The position numbers and the translations under genes were made by a program. This document shows, piece after piece, positions 9,524-18,000 of a DNA stretch of 64,000 nt. Each line of letters begins with the position of its first letter. Position 1 is the first letter of the stretch. This DNA is from Blastococcus sp. HT6-4 (GTDB lineage: Bacteria > Actinomycetota > Actinomycetes > Mycobacteriales > Geodermatophilaceae). A model generated the notes under the pieces. The model was given only the letters and a program-made list of their open reading frames with translations, was not told the DNA's origin and did no database searches. The stretch is taken from positions 4,216,001-4,280,000 of the forward strand of contig NZ_CP155551.1 in assembly GCF_039679125.1 (NCBI RefSeq). Reading direction: 5' to 3'.

Positions 9524-11308
9524 TCAGACCGCGTGCGTCTGGAGCCAGAGCTCGAGCAGCCCGAGCTGCCAGAGCTTGTTCCCCCGCAGCGGGGTGAGCT
9601 CGCCGTTCGGGTCGTTGAGCAGTTCCCGCACGTACTCCGGCCGGTACAGGCCACGGTCGCGGGCGGCGTCGCTGGAGAGGGCGTCCTTGACCAGGTCGAG
9701 CACCTTGCCCTGCAGGTGGGTGATCGCCGGCACCGGGAAGTAGCCCTTGGGACGGTCGATGACCTCCGGCGGGATGATCCGCCGGCCGATCGCCTTCAGG
9801 ACGCCCTTGCCGCCGTCGGCGAGCTTGAGCTCCGGCGGGCACATCGCCGCCAGCTCCACCAGGTCGTGGTCGAGGAAGGGCACCCGGGCCTCCAGGCCCC
9901 ACGCCATGGACATGTTGTCGACGCGCTTCACCGGGTCGTCGACGAGCATGACCTCGCTGTCCAGGCGCAGCGCTGCGTCGACGGCCGTCTGGGCCCCCGG
10001 GGCCGACATGTGCTCCCGCACGAACGCCAGGCTCGGGTCCTGGTCGAGGGCGTAGCGGCCCGAGACCACCTGCCGCATCTGCGCGTGGTCCCGGTCGAAG
10101 AAGGCCTTCGCGTAGGTCTGCACCGCCTCGTCCCGGCCGACCCCGGCCAGCGGCGGGTACCAGTGGTAGCCGGCGAAGACCTCGTCGGCGCCCTGCCCGG
10201 ACTGCACGACCCGGATGGACTGGCTGACCCGCTCGCTGAGCAGGTCGAAGGCGACGGCGTCGTGGCTGACCATGGGCTCGGCCATCGCACCGATGGCGTG
10301 CCCGAGCGCGCCCACGAGCTCGTCGGACCCCACGCGGATGCGGTGGTGGTCGGTGGCGAAGTGCTCGGCGATGACGTCGGAGTAGGCGAACTCGTCACCT
10401 TCGCGGCCGCCGACGGACTCGAAGCCGATCGAGTAGGTGGCCAGGCCGGTCTGCCCCTCCTGGGCCAGCAGGCCGACGATCAGGCTGGAGTCCAGGCCAC
10501 CGGACAGCAGGACGCCGACCGGGATGTCGGCGACCAGGCGGCGGCGGACGGCGACCCGCAGCGCCTCCTCGATCGCGTCCTCCCAGTCCCGCGCCGACCA
10601 GCCCGCGTGCTCGGGCCGGCGCTCGTACCGCGCCTCCCAGTAGCGGTGCTCCCGGCTGGTCCCGTCGGCCTCGATCACCCGGACCGTGGCCGGCGGCAGC
10701 TTGCGGACGCCGTTGAGGATGGTCCGCGGGGCGGGCACCACCGCGTGCCAGCTGAGGTAGTGGTGCAGCGCCACCGGGTCGACGGAGGTGTCGACGTCAC
10801 CGGCGCGCAGCAGCGCCGGGAGCGTGGAGGCGAAACGCAGCCGCTTGCCCGGCGTCTCGGAGACGTAGAGCGGCTTGATGCCCAGCCGGTCCCGGGCCAT
10901 GACGACCCGGCCGGTGTCCCGCTCGGCGATGACGAAGGCGAACATGCCGTGCAGGCGCGAGACGACGTCGGTGCCCCAGTGGTGGTAGCCCTTGAGGATC
11001 ACCTCGGTGTCGCTGTGGGAGAAGAAGCGGTAGCCGTGGCCCTCCAGCTCGGCCCGCAGCTCCTGGTAGTCGTAGATGCAGCCGTTGAAGACCGCGGTCA
11101 GGCCCAGCTCGTTGTCCACCATCGGCTGGGAGCCGCAGGTGGAGAGGTCGATGACCGAGAGCCGGCGGTGCCCGAAGGCCACCCGGCCGTTGCCCCAGAA
11201 GCCCTGCCCGTCCGGCCCGCGCGGGACCAGGGCATCGACCATGCGGGTGACCGCGGTCGTGTCGGCCATCGAACCGTCGAACGTGATCTCGCCACTGAGG
11301 CCGCACAT
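9524..11308 (-). CDS. asnO: N-acetylglutaminylglutamine amidotransferase (asparagine synthase family)
   Basis: Amidates N-acetylglutaminylglutamine to the osmolyte NAGGN, using glutamine as ammonia donor. The start at 11308 leaves MCGLSGEI, exposing the catalytic Cys2 of class II glutaminase domains. The glutaminase half contains RGPDGQGFW and GHRRLSVIDLS; the synthetase half contains the ATP PP-loop LLSGGLDSSLIVG (about residue 270) and GADEVFAGYHWYPP. Length is 594 residues, normal for this subfamily. Upstream in-frame codons run back to 11446 but would bury the essential Cys. The promoter region (11309-11442) contains a parS site. Together with otsAB this gives the organism two compatible-solute pathways. 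Confidence 0.93.
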   Translation of the reverse strand: MCGLSGEITFDGSMADTTAVTRMVDALVPRGPDGQGFWGNGRVAFGHRRLSVIDLSTCGSQPMVDNELGLTAVFNGCIYDYQELRAELEGHGYRFFSHSDTEVILKGYHHWGTDVVSRLHGMFAFVIAERDTGRVVMARDRLGIKPLYVSETPGKRLRFASTLPALLRAGDVDTSVDPVALHHYLSWHAVVPAPRTILNGVRKLPPATVRVIEADGTSREHRYWEARYERRPEHAGWSARDWEDAIEEALRVAVRRRLVADIPVGVLLSGGLDSSLIVGLLAQEGQTGLATYSIGFESVGGREGDEFAYSDVIAEHFATDHHRIRVGSDELVGALGHAIGAMAEPMVSHDAVAFDLLSERVSQSIRVVQSGQGADEVFAGYHWYPPLAGVGRDEAVQTYAKAFFDRDHAQMRQVVSGRYALDQDPSLAFVREHMSAPGAQTAVDAALRLDSEVMLVDDPVKRVDNMSMAWGLEARVPFLDHDLVELAAMCPPELKLADGGKGVLKAIGRRIIPPEVIDRPKGYFPVPAITHLQGKVLDLVKDALSSDAARDRGLYRPEYVRELLNDPNGELTPLRGNKLWQLGLLELWLQTHAV

Positions 11309-11400
11309 GCACAAAGATCTAACCCTCGCCGCCACGTGTGCGCGACGCGGGGGCGCCCGGTCGGGCGTAGCCGTGGCGCAGGTCACCGGGCATCCGCGCT

Positions 11401-11414
11401 GTTCCACGTGGAAC
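11401..11414. other. parS: parS site 1 (ParB centromere sequence)
   Basis: Perfect 14-bp palindrome GTTCCACGTGGAAC, a ParB-binding parS sequence of actinobacterial type. It lies in the gap between the siderophore ATPase gene and asnO. Three other perfect copies are in this window, which supports origin proximity and a ParB role. Confidence 0.88.
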
Positions 11415-11442
11415 CGGGCCGGGGATCCGACCGCCACGCTGC

Positions 11443-12201
11443 TCATCCGTAGTAGAGGGCGACCGGCTTCCCGTCGATCTCGCGGACGTCGACGGTGGTG
11501 TCGTAGACGGCGGCGAGCACGTCGGGGCGCATGATCTCGCGCGCCGGGGCGTCCGCCACCACGATCCCGTCGCGCATCGCGACGATGCGGTCGGCGTAGG
11601 TCGCCGCGAAGTTGATGTCGTGCAGCACGGTGACGATCCGCTTGCCGAGCTCGTCGGCCATCCTGCGGACCAGCCGCATGATCTCCGTCATGTGCCGCAG
11701 GTCCAGGTTGTTGAGCGGTTCGTCGAGCAGCACGTACTTGGTGTCCTGCGCGAGCACCATCGCGATGAAGGCCCGCTGCCGCTGGCCGCCCGAGAGCTCG
11801 TCCAGGAACCGGTCCCGGTAGACGCCGAGACCGAGGTAGTCGATCGCGCTCTCGATGTGCTCGCGGTCGTGCACGGTGAGCCGTCCCCGCGAGTGCGGGA
11901 AGCGGCCGAACTCCACGAGGTCGTGCACGGTCAGGCGCGCCGCGATGTGGTTGTCCTGGCGCAGCACCGCGAGGTTCTTGGCGAGCTCGTGCGACGGCGT
12001 CGTCGCGACGTCCATGCCGTCCACCGAGACCCTCCCGGCATCCGCCTGGAGCAGGCGGCCCACCAGGCCGAACAGCGTGGACTTGCCGGCTCCGTTCGGG
12101 CCGATGAGCGCCGTCACGCCCTCACCGCCGAACGCGAGGGAGACGTCGTCGACGACCGTCTGGTCGCCGTAGCGCTTGGTCACGTTCTCGAGCGCGATCA
12201 C
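11443..12201 (-). CDS. Iron-siderophore ABC transporter, ATP-binding protein
   Basis: Cytoplasmic ATPase that drives siderophore import through the two upstream permeases. The 252-residue protein has Walker A (GPNGAGKST, about residues 34-42), the ABC signature (ELSGGQRQRAF), Walker B (YVLLDEPLNNLD) and the switch His (VLHDINFA). It resembles FepC/FhuC and YclP-type ATPases. The GTG start at 12201 overlaps the stop of the permease gene by four bases (GTGA). It is the last gene of a four-gene operon: binding protein, permease, permease, ATPase. Confidence 0.94.
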   Translation of the reverse strand: MIALENVTKRYGDQTVVDDVSLAFGGEGVTALIGPNGAGKSTLFGLVGRLLQADAGRVSVDGMDVATTPSHELAKNLAVLRQDNHIAARLTVHDLVEFGRFPHSRGRLTVHDREHIESAIDYLGLGVYRDRFLDELSGGQRQRAFIAMVLAQDTKYVLLDEPLNNLDLRHMTEIMRLVRRMADELGKRIVTVLHDINFAATYADRIVAMRDGIVVADAPAREIMRPDVLAAVYDTTVDVREIDGKPVALYYG

Positions 12202-13226
12202 CGCGCCCCCTTCCGCAGCACGAGGTACAGGAAGAACAGGCCACCGGCGAAGTCGATGACCGTGGACAGGGTTCCGCCGAAGCCGAACAGCCGTTCCAGG
12301 ATCAGCTGACCACCCAGCAGGCAGATGACGCCGATAAGCACGGCGGTGGGCAGCGTCCACACGTGCCGGAAGGACCCTGCGTAGGAGTAGGCGAGGTTCG
12401 CCACGATGAGGCCGAAGAACAGGATGGGGCCCACCAGCGCCGTGGACGCGGCGATCATCACCGAGACGCTCGCGAAGAGGACCATCACCACCCGCCGGTG
12501 GTCCACCCCCAGCCCCACGGCGGCCGGTTCACCCAGCGTGAGCACGTCGAGGACGCGCAGCAGCGGCACGACCGCCGCGCACCCGAGGACGACGAGCCCA
12601 GTGGTGAGCAGCAGCAGCATCTCGTCGGGCCGGGTGAGGGACGCGAACATCGCGTCGGAGAGCACCTGGAAGTCCAGCGGGTCGAGCATCCGCTGCATCC
12701 ACTCGGTGAACGCGCGGAAGAACGTGCCCAGCACGATGCCGACCAGCAGCATGAGGTGGAGCGACCGCCGCTTGCCGCCGAACAGCCAGGTGAACAGCAG
12801 CACGCTGAAGGCGACCATCACCACGACCTGGACGAGCCACAGGGTGAGCTGGTCGAACCCGAGAAACGCCGCCGAGCCGGAGAAGAACACGATGATCGTC
12901 GAGATCAGCACGTAGAACGCGTCGAAGCCCATGATCGACGGGGTGAGGATGCGGTTCTGCGTGATCGTGTGGAACACCACCGTCGACACCCCGACGGCCG
13001 TCGCGACCACCAGCATCGCGACCACCGTGAGGCTGCGGACCTCGAGGGCGAAGGACAGCGAACCGGGGACCGCGGTGAAGAGGTAGACGGCGGTCAGGAC
13101 CAGGACGGCCGCACCGAGCACGCCCAGGCGGACCCGTGGCCTCGCCCACGAGACGCCGAGCCGGCTGCGGTGCAGGCCGGCCTCGGGCAGGGCACCGGAC
13201 TCGGTGGGGACGGGGTCAGTGAGCAC
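12198..13226 (-). CDS. Iron-siderophore ABC transporter, FecCD-family permease 2
   Basis: Integral membrane permease of the FecCD/BtuC family, 342 residues with about eight to ten hydrophobic segments. Family features include TQNRILTPSIMGFDAFYVL after the first helices and, near the C-terminus, TALVGPILFFGLIVANLAY, the region that contacts the ATPase. A distinctive feature is the cytoplasmic stretch LFGGKRRSLHLMLLVGIVLG typical of YclO-like subunits. The GTG at 13226 is used because it overlaps the previous gene by only 11 bases and avoids a Cys-rich, unlikely N-terminus. Forms a heterodimer with the upstream permease. Confidence 0.93.
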   Translation of the reverse strand: MLTDPVPTESGALPEAGLHRSRLGVSWARPRVRLGVLGAAVLVLTAVYLFTAVPGSLSFALEVRSLTVVAMLVVATAVGVSTVVFHTITQNRILTPSIMGFDAFYVLISTIIVFFSGSAAFLGFDQLTLWLVQVVVMVAFSVLLFTWLFGGKRRSLHLMLLVGIVLGTFFRAFTEWMQRMLDPLDFQVLSDAMFASLTRPDEMLLLLTTGLVVLGCAAVVPLLRVLDVLTLGEPAAVGLGVDHRRVVMVLFASVSVMIAASTALVGPILFFGLIVANLAYSYAGSFRHVWTLPTAVLIGVICLLGGQLILERLFGFGGTLSTVIDFAGGLFFLYLVLRKGAR

Positions 13227-14235
13227 GGCTCCGCCTCCGCAGCAGCAGCCAGAGGAACAGCGCCGCACCGATGATGCCGACGATGACCCCGAGCGGGATC
13301 TCGTAGGGGAAGCGCACGACCCGCGCGATCAGGTCGCAGGCCAGCACGAACACGGCTCCGATCCCGGCGACCCACGGGATCGACCGGCGCACGTTGTCGC
13401 CGATGATCAGGCTGACGATGTTCGGGACGACGAGTCCCAGGAACGGGATCATGCCCGCCGTGACGAGCACCGCCGCCGTGATCACGGCGATGATCACCAT
13501 GCCGACGGCGACGACCCGCCGGTAGTCCAGCCCCAGATTGGTCGCGAACTCCTCCCCGAGGCCGATGACGCTGAACCGATCGGCGGCCACCCAGGCGAGG
13601 ACGACCATGAGCCCGGCGATCCAGAGGAACTCGTACCGGCCCTGCATGATCGTGGCGAAGCTGCCCTGCGACCACTGCCCGAGGGACTGCAGGAGATCGA
13701 GGCGGTAGGCGAAGAACGTCGTGACGGCGCCCACGACGCCGCCGAGCATGATGCCGACCAGCGGGACGAGCACGAGCTGGCGCACGGGCACGACTCGGAC
13801 CACCCGCAGGAACACCCAGGTGCCGAAGAGGCCGAAGACCGCGGCCACGCCCATCTTCCCGACGACGGCCAGGCCGGGGAGGAAGACCATCGTGGCGAGC
13901 ATGCCGAGCGTCGCGAACTCGCTGACGCCGGTGGTGCCCGGCTCCACGAACTTGTTGCGCACGAGCATCTGCATGATCAGGCCGGCGATGCCCAGCGACG
14001 CGCCGGCGAGGAGCACGGCGACCGTGCGCGGGATCCGGCTGGCCACGAGCAGGAAGGCCGCGTCGCTGTCGGGGCCGCCCGTGAGGACCGAGGACGGGGA
14101 CACGTCCGAGACGCCGACGAACAGGCTCGCGAACGCAAGGACGACGAGCAGCACGGCGACGAGCACCCCCACCCAGGTGCGGCGGGGCCGCACACGGGCA
14201 GGGGTGCTCGTCGGGGTTCGGTCGAGCGTCGTCAC
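13216..14235 (-). CDS. Iron-siderophore ABC transporter, FecCD-family permease 1
   Basis: FecCD/BtuC-family permease, 339 residues. It shows the conserved SRIPRTVAVLLAGASLGIAG segment after the first helix, NKFVEPGTTGVSEFATLGML, and MIPFLGLVVPNIVSLIIGDN ahead of the last helices, all hallmarks of the family; it looks most like YclN. A GTG start at 14235 follows the binding-protein gene by 37 bases. It overlaps the second permease gene. The pair of different permeases with a single ATPase and lipoprotein is the arrangement of catecholate/petrobactin-type siderophore uptake systems, though the ligand here cannot be told from sequence alone. Confidence 0.93.
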   Translation of the reverse strand: MTTLDRTPTSTPARVRPRRTWVGVLVAVLLVVLAFASLFVGVSDVSPSSVLTGGPDSDAAFLLVASRIPRTVAVLLAGASLGIAGLIMQMLVRNKFVEPGTTGVSEFATLGMLATMVFLPGLAVVGKMGVAAVFGLFGTWVFLRVVRVVPVRQLVLVPLVGIMLGGVVGAVTTFFAYRLDLLQSLGQWSQGSFATIMQGRYEFLWIAGLMVVLAWVAADRFSVIGLGEEFATNLGLDYRRVVAVGMVIIAVITAAVLVTAGMIPFLGLVVPNIVSLIIGDNVRRSIPWVAGIGAVFVLACDLIARVVRFPYEIPLGVIVGIIGAALFLWLLLRRRSRAH

Positions 14236-14272
14236 GGACGTCGCGATGGGCGCTCCGCCGGAGCCACGCTGG

Positions 14273-15286
14273 TCATCCGGCGATCTGCGTGACGTCGTCG
14301 ATCATGATCTTCGTGGTCTCGACCCCACCGAAGACGACGTACCAGGCCGTCGGGTCCAGGTAGATGATCTGGTCGTTCTGGTACGCGGTCGTCTGCTTGA
14401 CGATCTCGTTGTCGAGCACCGCCGCGGCCGCCTGCGCGCCCTCGGTGTTGGTGGCGGCGTCGCGGTCGACGACCCAGAGGTGGTCGGGGTTCGTCTCGAG
14501 GAGGAACTCGAAGGAGACCGGCTCGCCGTGCGTGGCGGCCCTGATGTCCTCGACCACCGGCTCGACGCCGAAGGCGTCGTAGATCAGCCCACCGCGCGCG
14601 CCGCGCGCGTCAGAGCTGTCGCGGGACGGGGACAGGGCGCTGAGCTCGCCACCGGAGACCATCAGGCCGAGCCCGGTACCCGCGTCCGCGGTGGCGGCCC
14701 GCGCCTCCTCGATGCCCTCCTCGAGCTCGGCGATCGCCGCCTCCGCCTCGTCCTCGGCACCCAACACCTCACCGAGGAAGGTGGTGTTGCGCTCGAGGGT
14801 CTCGGTGTACGAGCCCCGGAGACTCAGGTCGACGGTCGGCGCGATCTCGCTCAGGTCCTCGTACAGCGCCGACGAGCGACCGGCGATGACGATGAGGTCG
14901 GGCTGCTGCGCCTCGATCTCGACGATGTCCGCCTCGAACAGGGTGCCCACGTTGAAGGCGTCGTCGGCGAGGGCGTCCTGGAGGTACTCGGGGACCGAGT
15001 CGAGCGGGGCGCCCGAGACCTCACCGCCCAGCGCACCGATGGTGTCGAGGCTGGCCATGTCGAAGACGACGATGTTCTCGGGGTTCTTCGGGACCTCGAC
15101 CGTCGTCTCCTCGTACTGGGGGTCCGCGTCCTCGGCGGCGATGTTCCGGTCCCAGGTGAAGGTGACGGTCTCGGCCTCGCTGGCCGCGGTCTCGGCAGCG
15201 GCGTCCGAGCCACCGCACGCCGAGAGGGCCAGGACGGCGGAGAGGGGAAGGGCGAGGGCCGCGAGGGGCCGGACGGCGGTGCGCAT
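14273..15286 (-). CDS. Iron-siderophore substrate-binding lipoprotein
   Basis: Membrane-anchored siderophore-binding protein, 337 residues from the chosen ATG. It has a lipoprotein signal peptide (basic start, hydrophobic stretch, lipobox LSAC followed by GGSDAA) and a periplasmic-binding type III fold similar to CeuE/FatB/YclQ: VPKNPENIVVFDMASLDTIG, EAQQPDLIVIAGRSS, and LWVVDRDAATN. The ATG at 15286 has a GGAG ribosome site; an in-frame ATG at 15313 would sit against the IdeR box and is less likely. First gene of the siderophore operon. Confidence 0.92.
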   Translation of the reverse strand: MRTAVRPLAALALPLSAVLALSACGGSDAAAETAASEAETVTFTWDRNIAAEDADPQYEETTVEVPKNPENIVVFDMASLDTIGALGGEVSGAPLDSVPEYLQDALADDAFNVGTLFEADIVEIEAQQPDLIVIAGRSSALYEDLSEIAPTVDLSLRGSYTETLERNTTFLGEVLGAEDEAEAAIAELEEGIEEARAATADAGTGLGLMVSGGELSALSPSRDSSDARGARGGLIYDAFGVEPVVEDIRAATHGEPVSFEFLLETNPDHLWVVDRDAATNTEGAQAAAAVLDNEIVKQTTAYQNDQIIYLDPTAWYVVFGGVETTKIMIDDVTQIAG

Positions 15287-15320
15287 GGAGCTCCGATCGC
15301 TACGGGAAGGCATGCCTTAG

Positions 15321-15339
15321 TAAGGCGTGGCTAACCTGC
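15321..15339 (-). promoter_or_regulatory. Probable IdeR/DtxR iron box
   Basis: On the minus strand the 19-mer GCAGGTTAGCCACGCCTTA matches 13 of 19 positions of the DtxR/IdeR consensus TTAGGTTAGSCTAACCTAA. It lies 35 bases upstream of the siderophore-binding protein start. Family knowledge says iron-loaded IdeR represses such operons; the match is imperfect in the right half, so this is a candidate. Confidence 0.6.
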
Positions 15340-15496
15340 CACATCCGTCTCCGGAGATCCACGGTGGGGATCATCACGCCGTCCGGCGGGCCTCGGCGGC
15401 ACCCGCCCGGGGGGGGGGGGCGATCCGGGCCCACCCGGGGTGCGGCGGGAGGATGGTCGCCGTGCCGCTTGCCGACGTCCGTCCCGGAGGGGTGCG

Positions 15497-15862
15497 GTGA
15501 CGCCCCCGCTCGTCGTCGCGATCAGCGTCGTCGCGGCGGTCCTCGTCGTCCTGGGCGTGGCGTCCTCGGTCGCCGGCCGCCGCATCGGTGTGCTGCACCT
15601 GGCCGGCGCGGGCCTGCTGGAGGCCCTGGTGCTCGCGCAGGGGGCGATCGCGGCGGTGGCCATGGCCGGCGGCGACACCCCGGCCGACACCCCGACGTTC
15701 CTGGGCTACCTGTTCGGCGTCGTGCTCATCCCGGTCGCCGGCGTCCTGTGGGCGCACGCGGAGCGGACCCGCTGGGCCGGGATCGTGCTCGCCGTCGCGG
15801 CGGCGGCCGTCGGCGTCATGGTGTGGCGGTTGCTGCAGCTGTGGGAGGCCACCGGTGCGTGA
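15497..15862 (+). CDS. Small integral membrane protein, four predicted helices
   Basis: I do not recognise a family. The 121-residue product is almost entirely hydrophobic, with about four membrane helices (PPLVVAISVVAAVLVVLGVA; GLLEALVLAQGAIAAVAMA; FGVVLIPVAGVLWA; WAGIVLAVAAAAVGVMVW). The GTG start has a GGAGG ribosome site at the right distance, and the stop codon lies inside the start of the next gene, which encodes another small membrane protein. The two probably work together or form a complex. No catalytic motif is visible. Confidence 0.75.
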   Translation: MTPPLVVAISVVAAVLVVLGVASSVAGRRIGVLHLAGAGLLEALVLAQGAIAAVAMAGGDTPADTPTFLGYLFGVVLIPVAGVLWAHAERTRWAGIVLAVAAAAVGVMVWRLLQLWEATGA

Positions 15863-16301
15863 GCGGGGCCTGGGCCGGCCGGCGGAACCGGTGAGCAGCG
15901 GGGGCCCGGCCGGTCCCGCGCGGGTGCTGGTGCTCGTCTACGGGATCTTCGCCCTCGCCGCCGGGGCACGGGCCGGCGTCCAGCTGGCCACCCGCTTCGA
16001 GGAGGCGCCGGTCGCCTACCTGCTGTCCGCGGTGGCGGCTGTCGTCTACGCGGTGGCGACCGCGGGCCTGGTGCGTGGCGGGCGCACCGGCCGGCGGACG
16101 GCGCTGGCCGCCATCGTCGTGGAGCTGGTCGGCGTGCTGGTCGTCGGCACGCTGTCGGTGGCCGATCCGGCGGCGTTCCCGGACGAGACGGTCTGGTCGG
16201 CCTACGGCCGCGGCTACGGCTACATCCCGCTCGTCCTGCCGGTGCTCGGCCTGGTGCTGCTCGCGCGCACCCGTCGGAACGGCGCTCCGGCGCGCGACTG
16301 A
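15855..16301 (+). CDS. Small integral membrane protein, four predicted helices
   Basis: Unrecognised 148-residue membrane protein. After a polar N-terminus it has about four hydrophobic helices (ARVLVLVYGIFALAAGARAG; VAYLLSAVAAVVYAVATAGL; TALAAIVVELVGVLVVGTL; IPLVLPVLGLVLLA). The segment before the last helix contains a conserved-looking FPDETVWSAYGRGYGYIPLV stretch that may be functionally important, but I cannot assign a role. The GTG at 15855 has GGGAGG six bases upstream and overlaps the preceding gene by eight bases; a later GTG at 15890 has no ribosome site. Confidence 0.75.
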   Translation: MRERGLGRPAEPVSSGGPAGPARVLVLVYGIFALAAGARAGVQLATRFEEAPVAYLLSAVAAVVYAVATAGLVRGGRTGRRTALAAIVVELVGVLVVGTLSVADPAAFPDETVWSAYGRGYGYIPLVLPVLGLVLLARTRRNGAPARD

Positions 16302-16395
16302 TCCCCCGCCGCCGGGCCGGCACGGTCCGCCGGTCGCCTCGGGCCGTGCCGCCCGGGAGTCGCCGGTCCCCGGGACGCGGCAGGTGGCACCGGGC

Positions 16396-16911
16396 TCAGG
16401 CCTCGCCGGTGCGCAGCAGGCCGTAGGCGCCGCGGTGGAACAGCAGCGGCCGGCGGTCGGGGGCCGCGCCCAGGTCGAGCACCCGGGCGACGACGATCGT
16501 GTGGTCGCCGCCCTCGTACTCCGCCCAGAGCTCGCCGTCGATCCACGCCACGACGTCGTCGAGCACGGGGGAGCCCTGGGGGCTCGGCGTCCACGGCACC
16601 CCGGCGAACTTGTCGGCGCCCGACCGCGCGAAGTTCTGCGAGACGGCGTCCTGCCCCTCGGCCAGCACGTTGACGCAGAACCGGCCGATCTCCCGCAGCC
16701 GGGCCCAGGTGCCCGACGTGCGGGCCGGGGCGAGCGCGACCAGCGGCGGGTCCAGCGACAGCGAGCTGAACGACTGGCAGGTGAACCCGATCGGCCCGTC
16801 CGGCGTGTCGGCGGTGACCACCGTGACCCCGGAGGCGAAGTGGCCCAGCACGTCCCGCATCAGGCGGGGGTCGACGATCCGCGGCGGCTCCGACGCCGCG
16901 TCAGCCGCCAT
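16396..16911 (-). CDS. Flavin reductase-like domain protein
   Basis: The 171-residue protein belongs to the flavin reductase (DIM6/NTAB, HsaB-like) family, which reduces FMN or FAD with NAD(P)H for a partner monooxygenase or binds flavin as an oxidoreductase. Typical segments are LRDVLGHFASGVTVVTA-like LMRDVLGHFASGVTVVT, GFTCQSFSSLSLDPPLVAL, FCVNVLAEGQ and the C-terminal ARVLDL...LLFHRGAYG. It shares one base of stop/start (TGATG) with the HMG-CoA-lyase-like gene upstream, so the two are co-translated. No partner oxygenase gene is adjacent, so its substrate is unknown. Confidence 0.88.
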   Translation of the reverse strand: MAADAASEPPRIVDPRLMRDVLGHFASGVTVVTADTPDGPIGFTCQSFSSLSLDPPLVALAPARTSGTWARLREIGRFCVNVLAEGQDAVSQNFARSGADKFAGVPWTPSPQGSPVLDDVVAWIDGELWAEYEGGDHTIVVARVLDLGAAPDRRPLLFHRGAYGLLRTGEA

Positions 16912-17846
16912 CAGCGCGCCTCGGCCGGACGCGGCACCGACCGGCCACCGGCCCGGTACAGCGAGCTCGGCAGCTCGTGGCCGACGGCCTCCTCGGTGAT
17001 CCGGGCGGCGGCGAGCACGGCGTCGAGGTCCAGCCCCGTGCGCACGCCGGACTCCTCGAGCATGTAGACCAGCTCCTCGGTGGCGATGTTCCCGCTGGCC
17101 CCGGGCGCGAACGGGCAGCCACCGAGCCCGCCGACCGACGAGTCGAGCATCGTGACCCCGGCCTGGACGGCGGCCAGCGCATTGGCCTGGCCGGTGCCCC
17201 GGGTGTCGTGGAAGTGCACGCCCACGGCGACGCCCGGGCAGGCGCGACGGACGGCGTCGACGAGGGTGACCACGCGCAGCGGCGTCGTCGTCCCGATGGT
17301 GTCGCCCAGGCAGAGCTGGTCGGCGCCGGCCGTGACGGCGGCCCGTGCGACGTCGACCGTGCGGGTGACCGGCGTGCGACCGTCGAACGGGCAGTCCCAG
17401 GCGGTGGCGATGATGACCTCGAGGGACCCGCCGGCGCCGTGGGCGAGCGCGGCGATCTCACCGACGGCGCCCACCGCCTCGGCGGTGCTCCGCCCCGCGT
17501 TGGCGCGACTGTGCCCGTCGGAGGCCGAGACGACGTACTCGAGGTCGGCGACCCCGGCGTCCACCGCACGGACGGCGCCGCGCGGGTTGGCCACCAGCGC
17601 CGACCAGTGGACCTCCGGCCAGCGGGAGAGCTCGGCCGCCACCGCGTCGGCGTCGGCGAGCGCCGGCACGGCCTTGGGGGACACGAACGACGTCGCCTCG
17701 ATGCGCCGGACACCGGTGGCCACGAGCGCCTCCAGCATGGCCAGCTTGGCCTCCAGCGGCACGGGGGCCTCCAGCTGGAGCCCGTCGCGCATGCCCACCT
17801 CGCGGACGTCGACCGCGGCCGGCAGGACCAGGTCGAACTCCATCAT
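16911..17846 (-). CDS. Hydroxymethylglutaryl-CoA lyase-like protein
   Basis: HMGL-family TIM barrel, 311 residues. HMG-CoA lyase cleaves HMG-CoA to acetoacetate and acetyl-CoA, usually at the end of leucine degradation. The metal-binding and catalytic features are visible: REVGMRDGLQLE near the N-terminus (Arg-Asp), EATSFVSPKAVPALADAD, GVHFHDTRGTGQAN with the two metal His residues, and GGLGGCPFAPGASGNIATEE carrying the mobile-loop Cys. The start ATG at 17846 has a GGAGG site. It is followed directly by the flavin reductase gene. Other leucine-pathway genes are not in view, so a related lyase on another acyl-CoA remains possible. Confidence 0.9.
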   Translation of the reverse strand: MMEFDLVLPAAVDVREVGMRDGLQLEAPVPLEAKLAMLEALVATGVRRIEATSFVSPKAVPALADADAVAAELSRWPEVHWSALVANPRGAVRAVDAGVADLEYVVSASDGHSRANAGRSTAEAVGAVGEIAALAHGAGGSLEVIIATAWDCPFDGRTPVTRTVDVARAAVTAGADQLCLGDTIGTTTPLRVVTLVDAVRRACPGVAVGVHFHDTRGTGQANALAAVQAGVTMLDSSVGGLGGCPFAPGASGNIATEELVYMLEESGVRTGLDLDAVLAAARITEEAVGHELPSSLYRAGGRSVPRPAEAR

Positions 17847-18000
17847 CGGTGCCTCCTCGTGCGGTCAACGGGTACATCCGCATCCTGCACCCCCTCCCCG
17901 ACGTTCCCTCGATCAGGCGTCACCGAACCGGAGCGGCCGATCCGGGGAGCATTTCGTGGGCGCCGTCCCGCAAGATGTGTGCAGGCAGAGGAGGTGTGGA

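Noticed and set aside
7818..11452. Two + strand frames of about 640 codons opposite ngg and asnO
   Set aside because: Mirror frames of the real genes; composition is Arg/His/Val-Asp low complexity with no motif.
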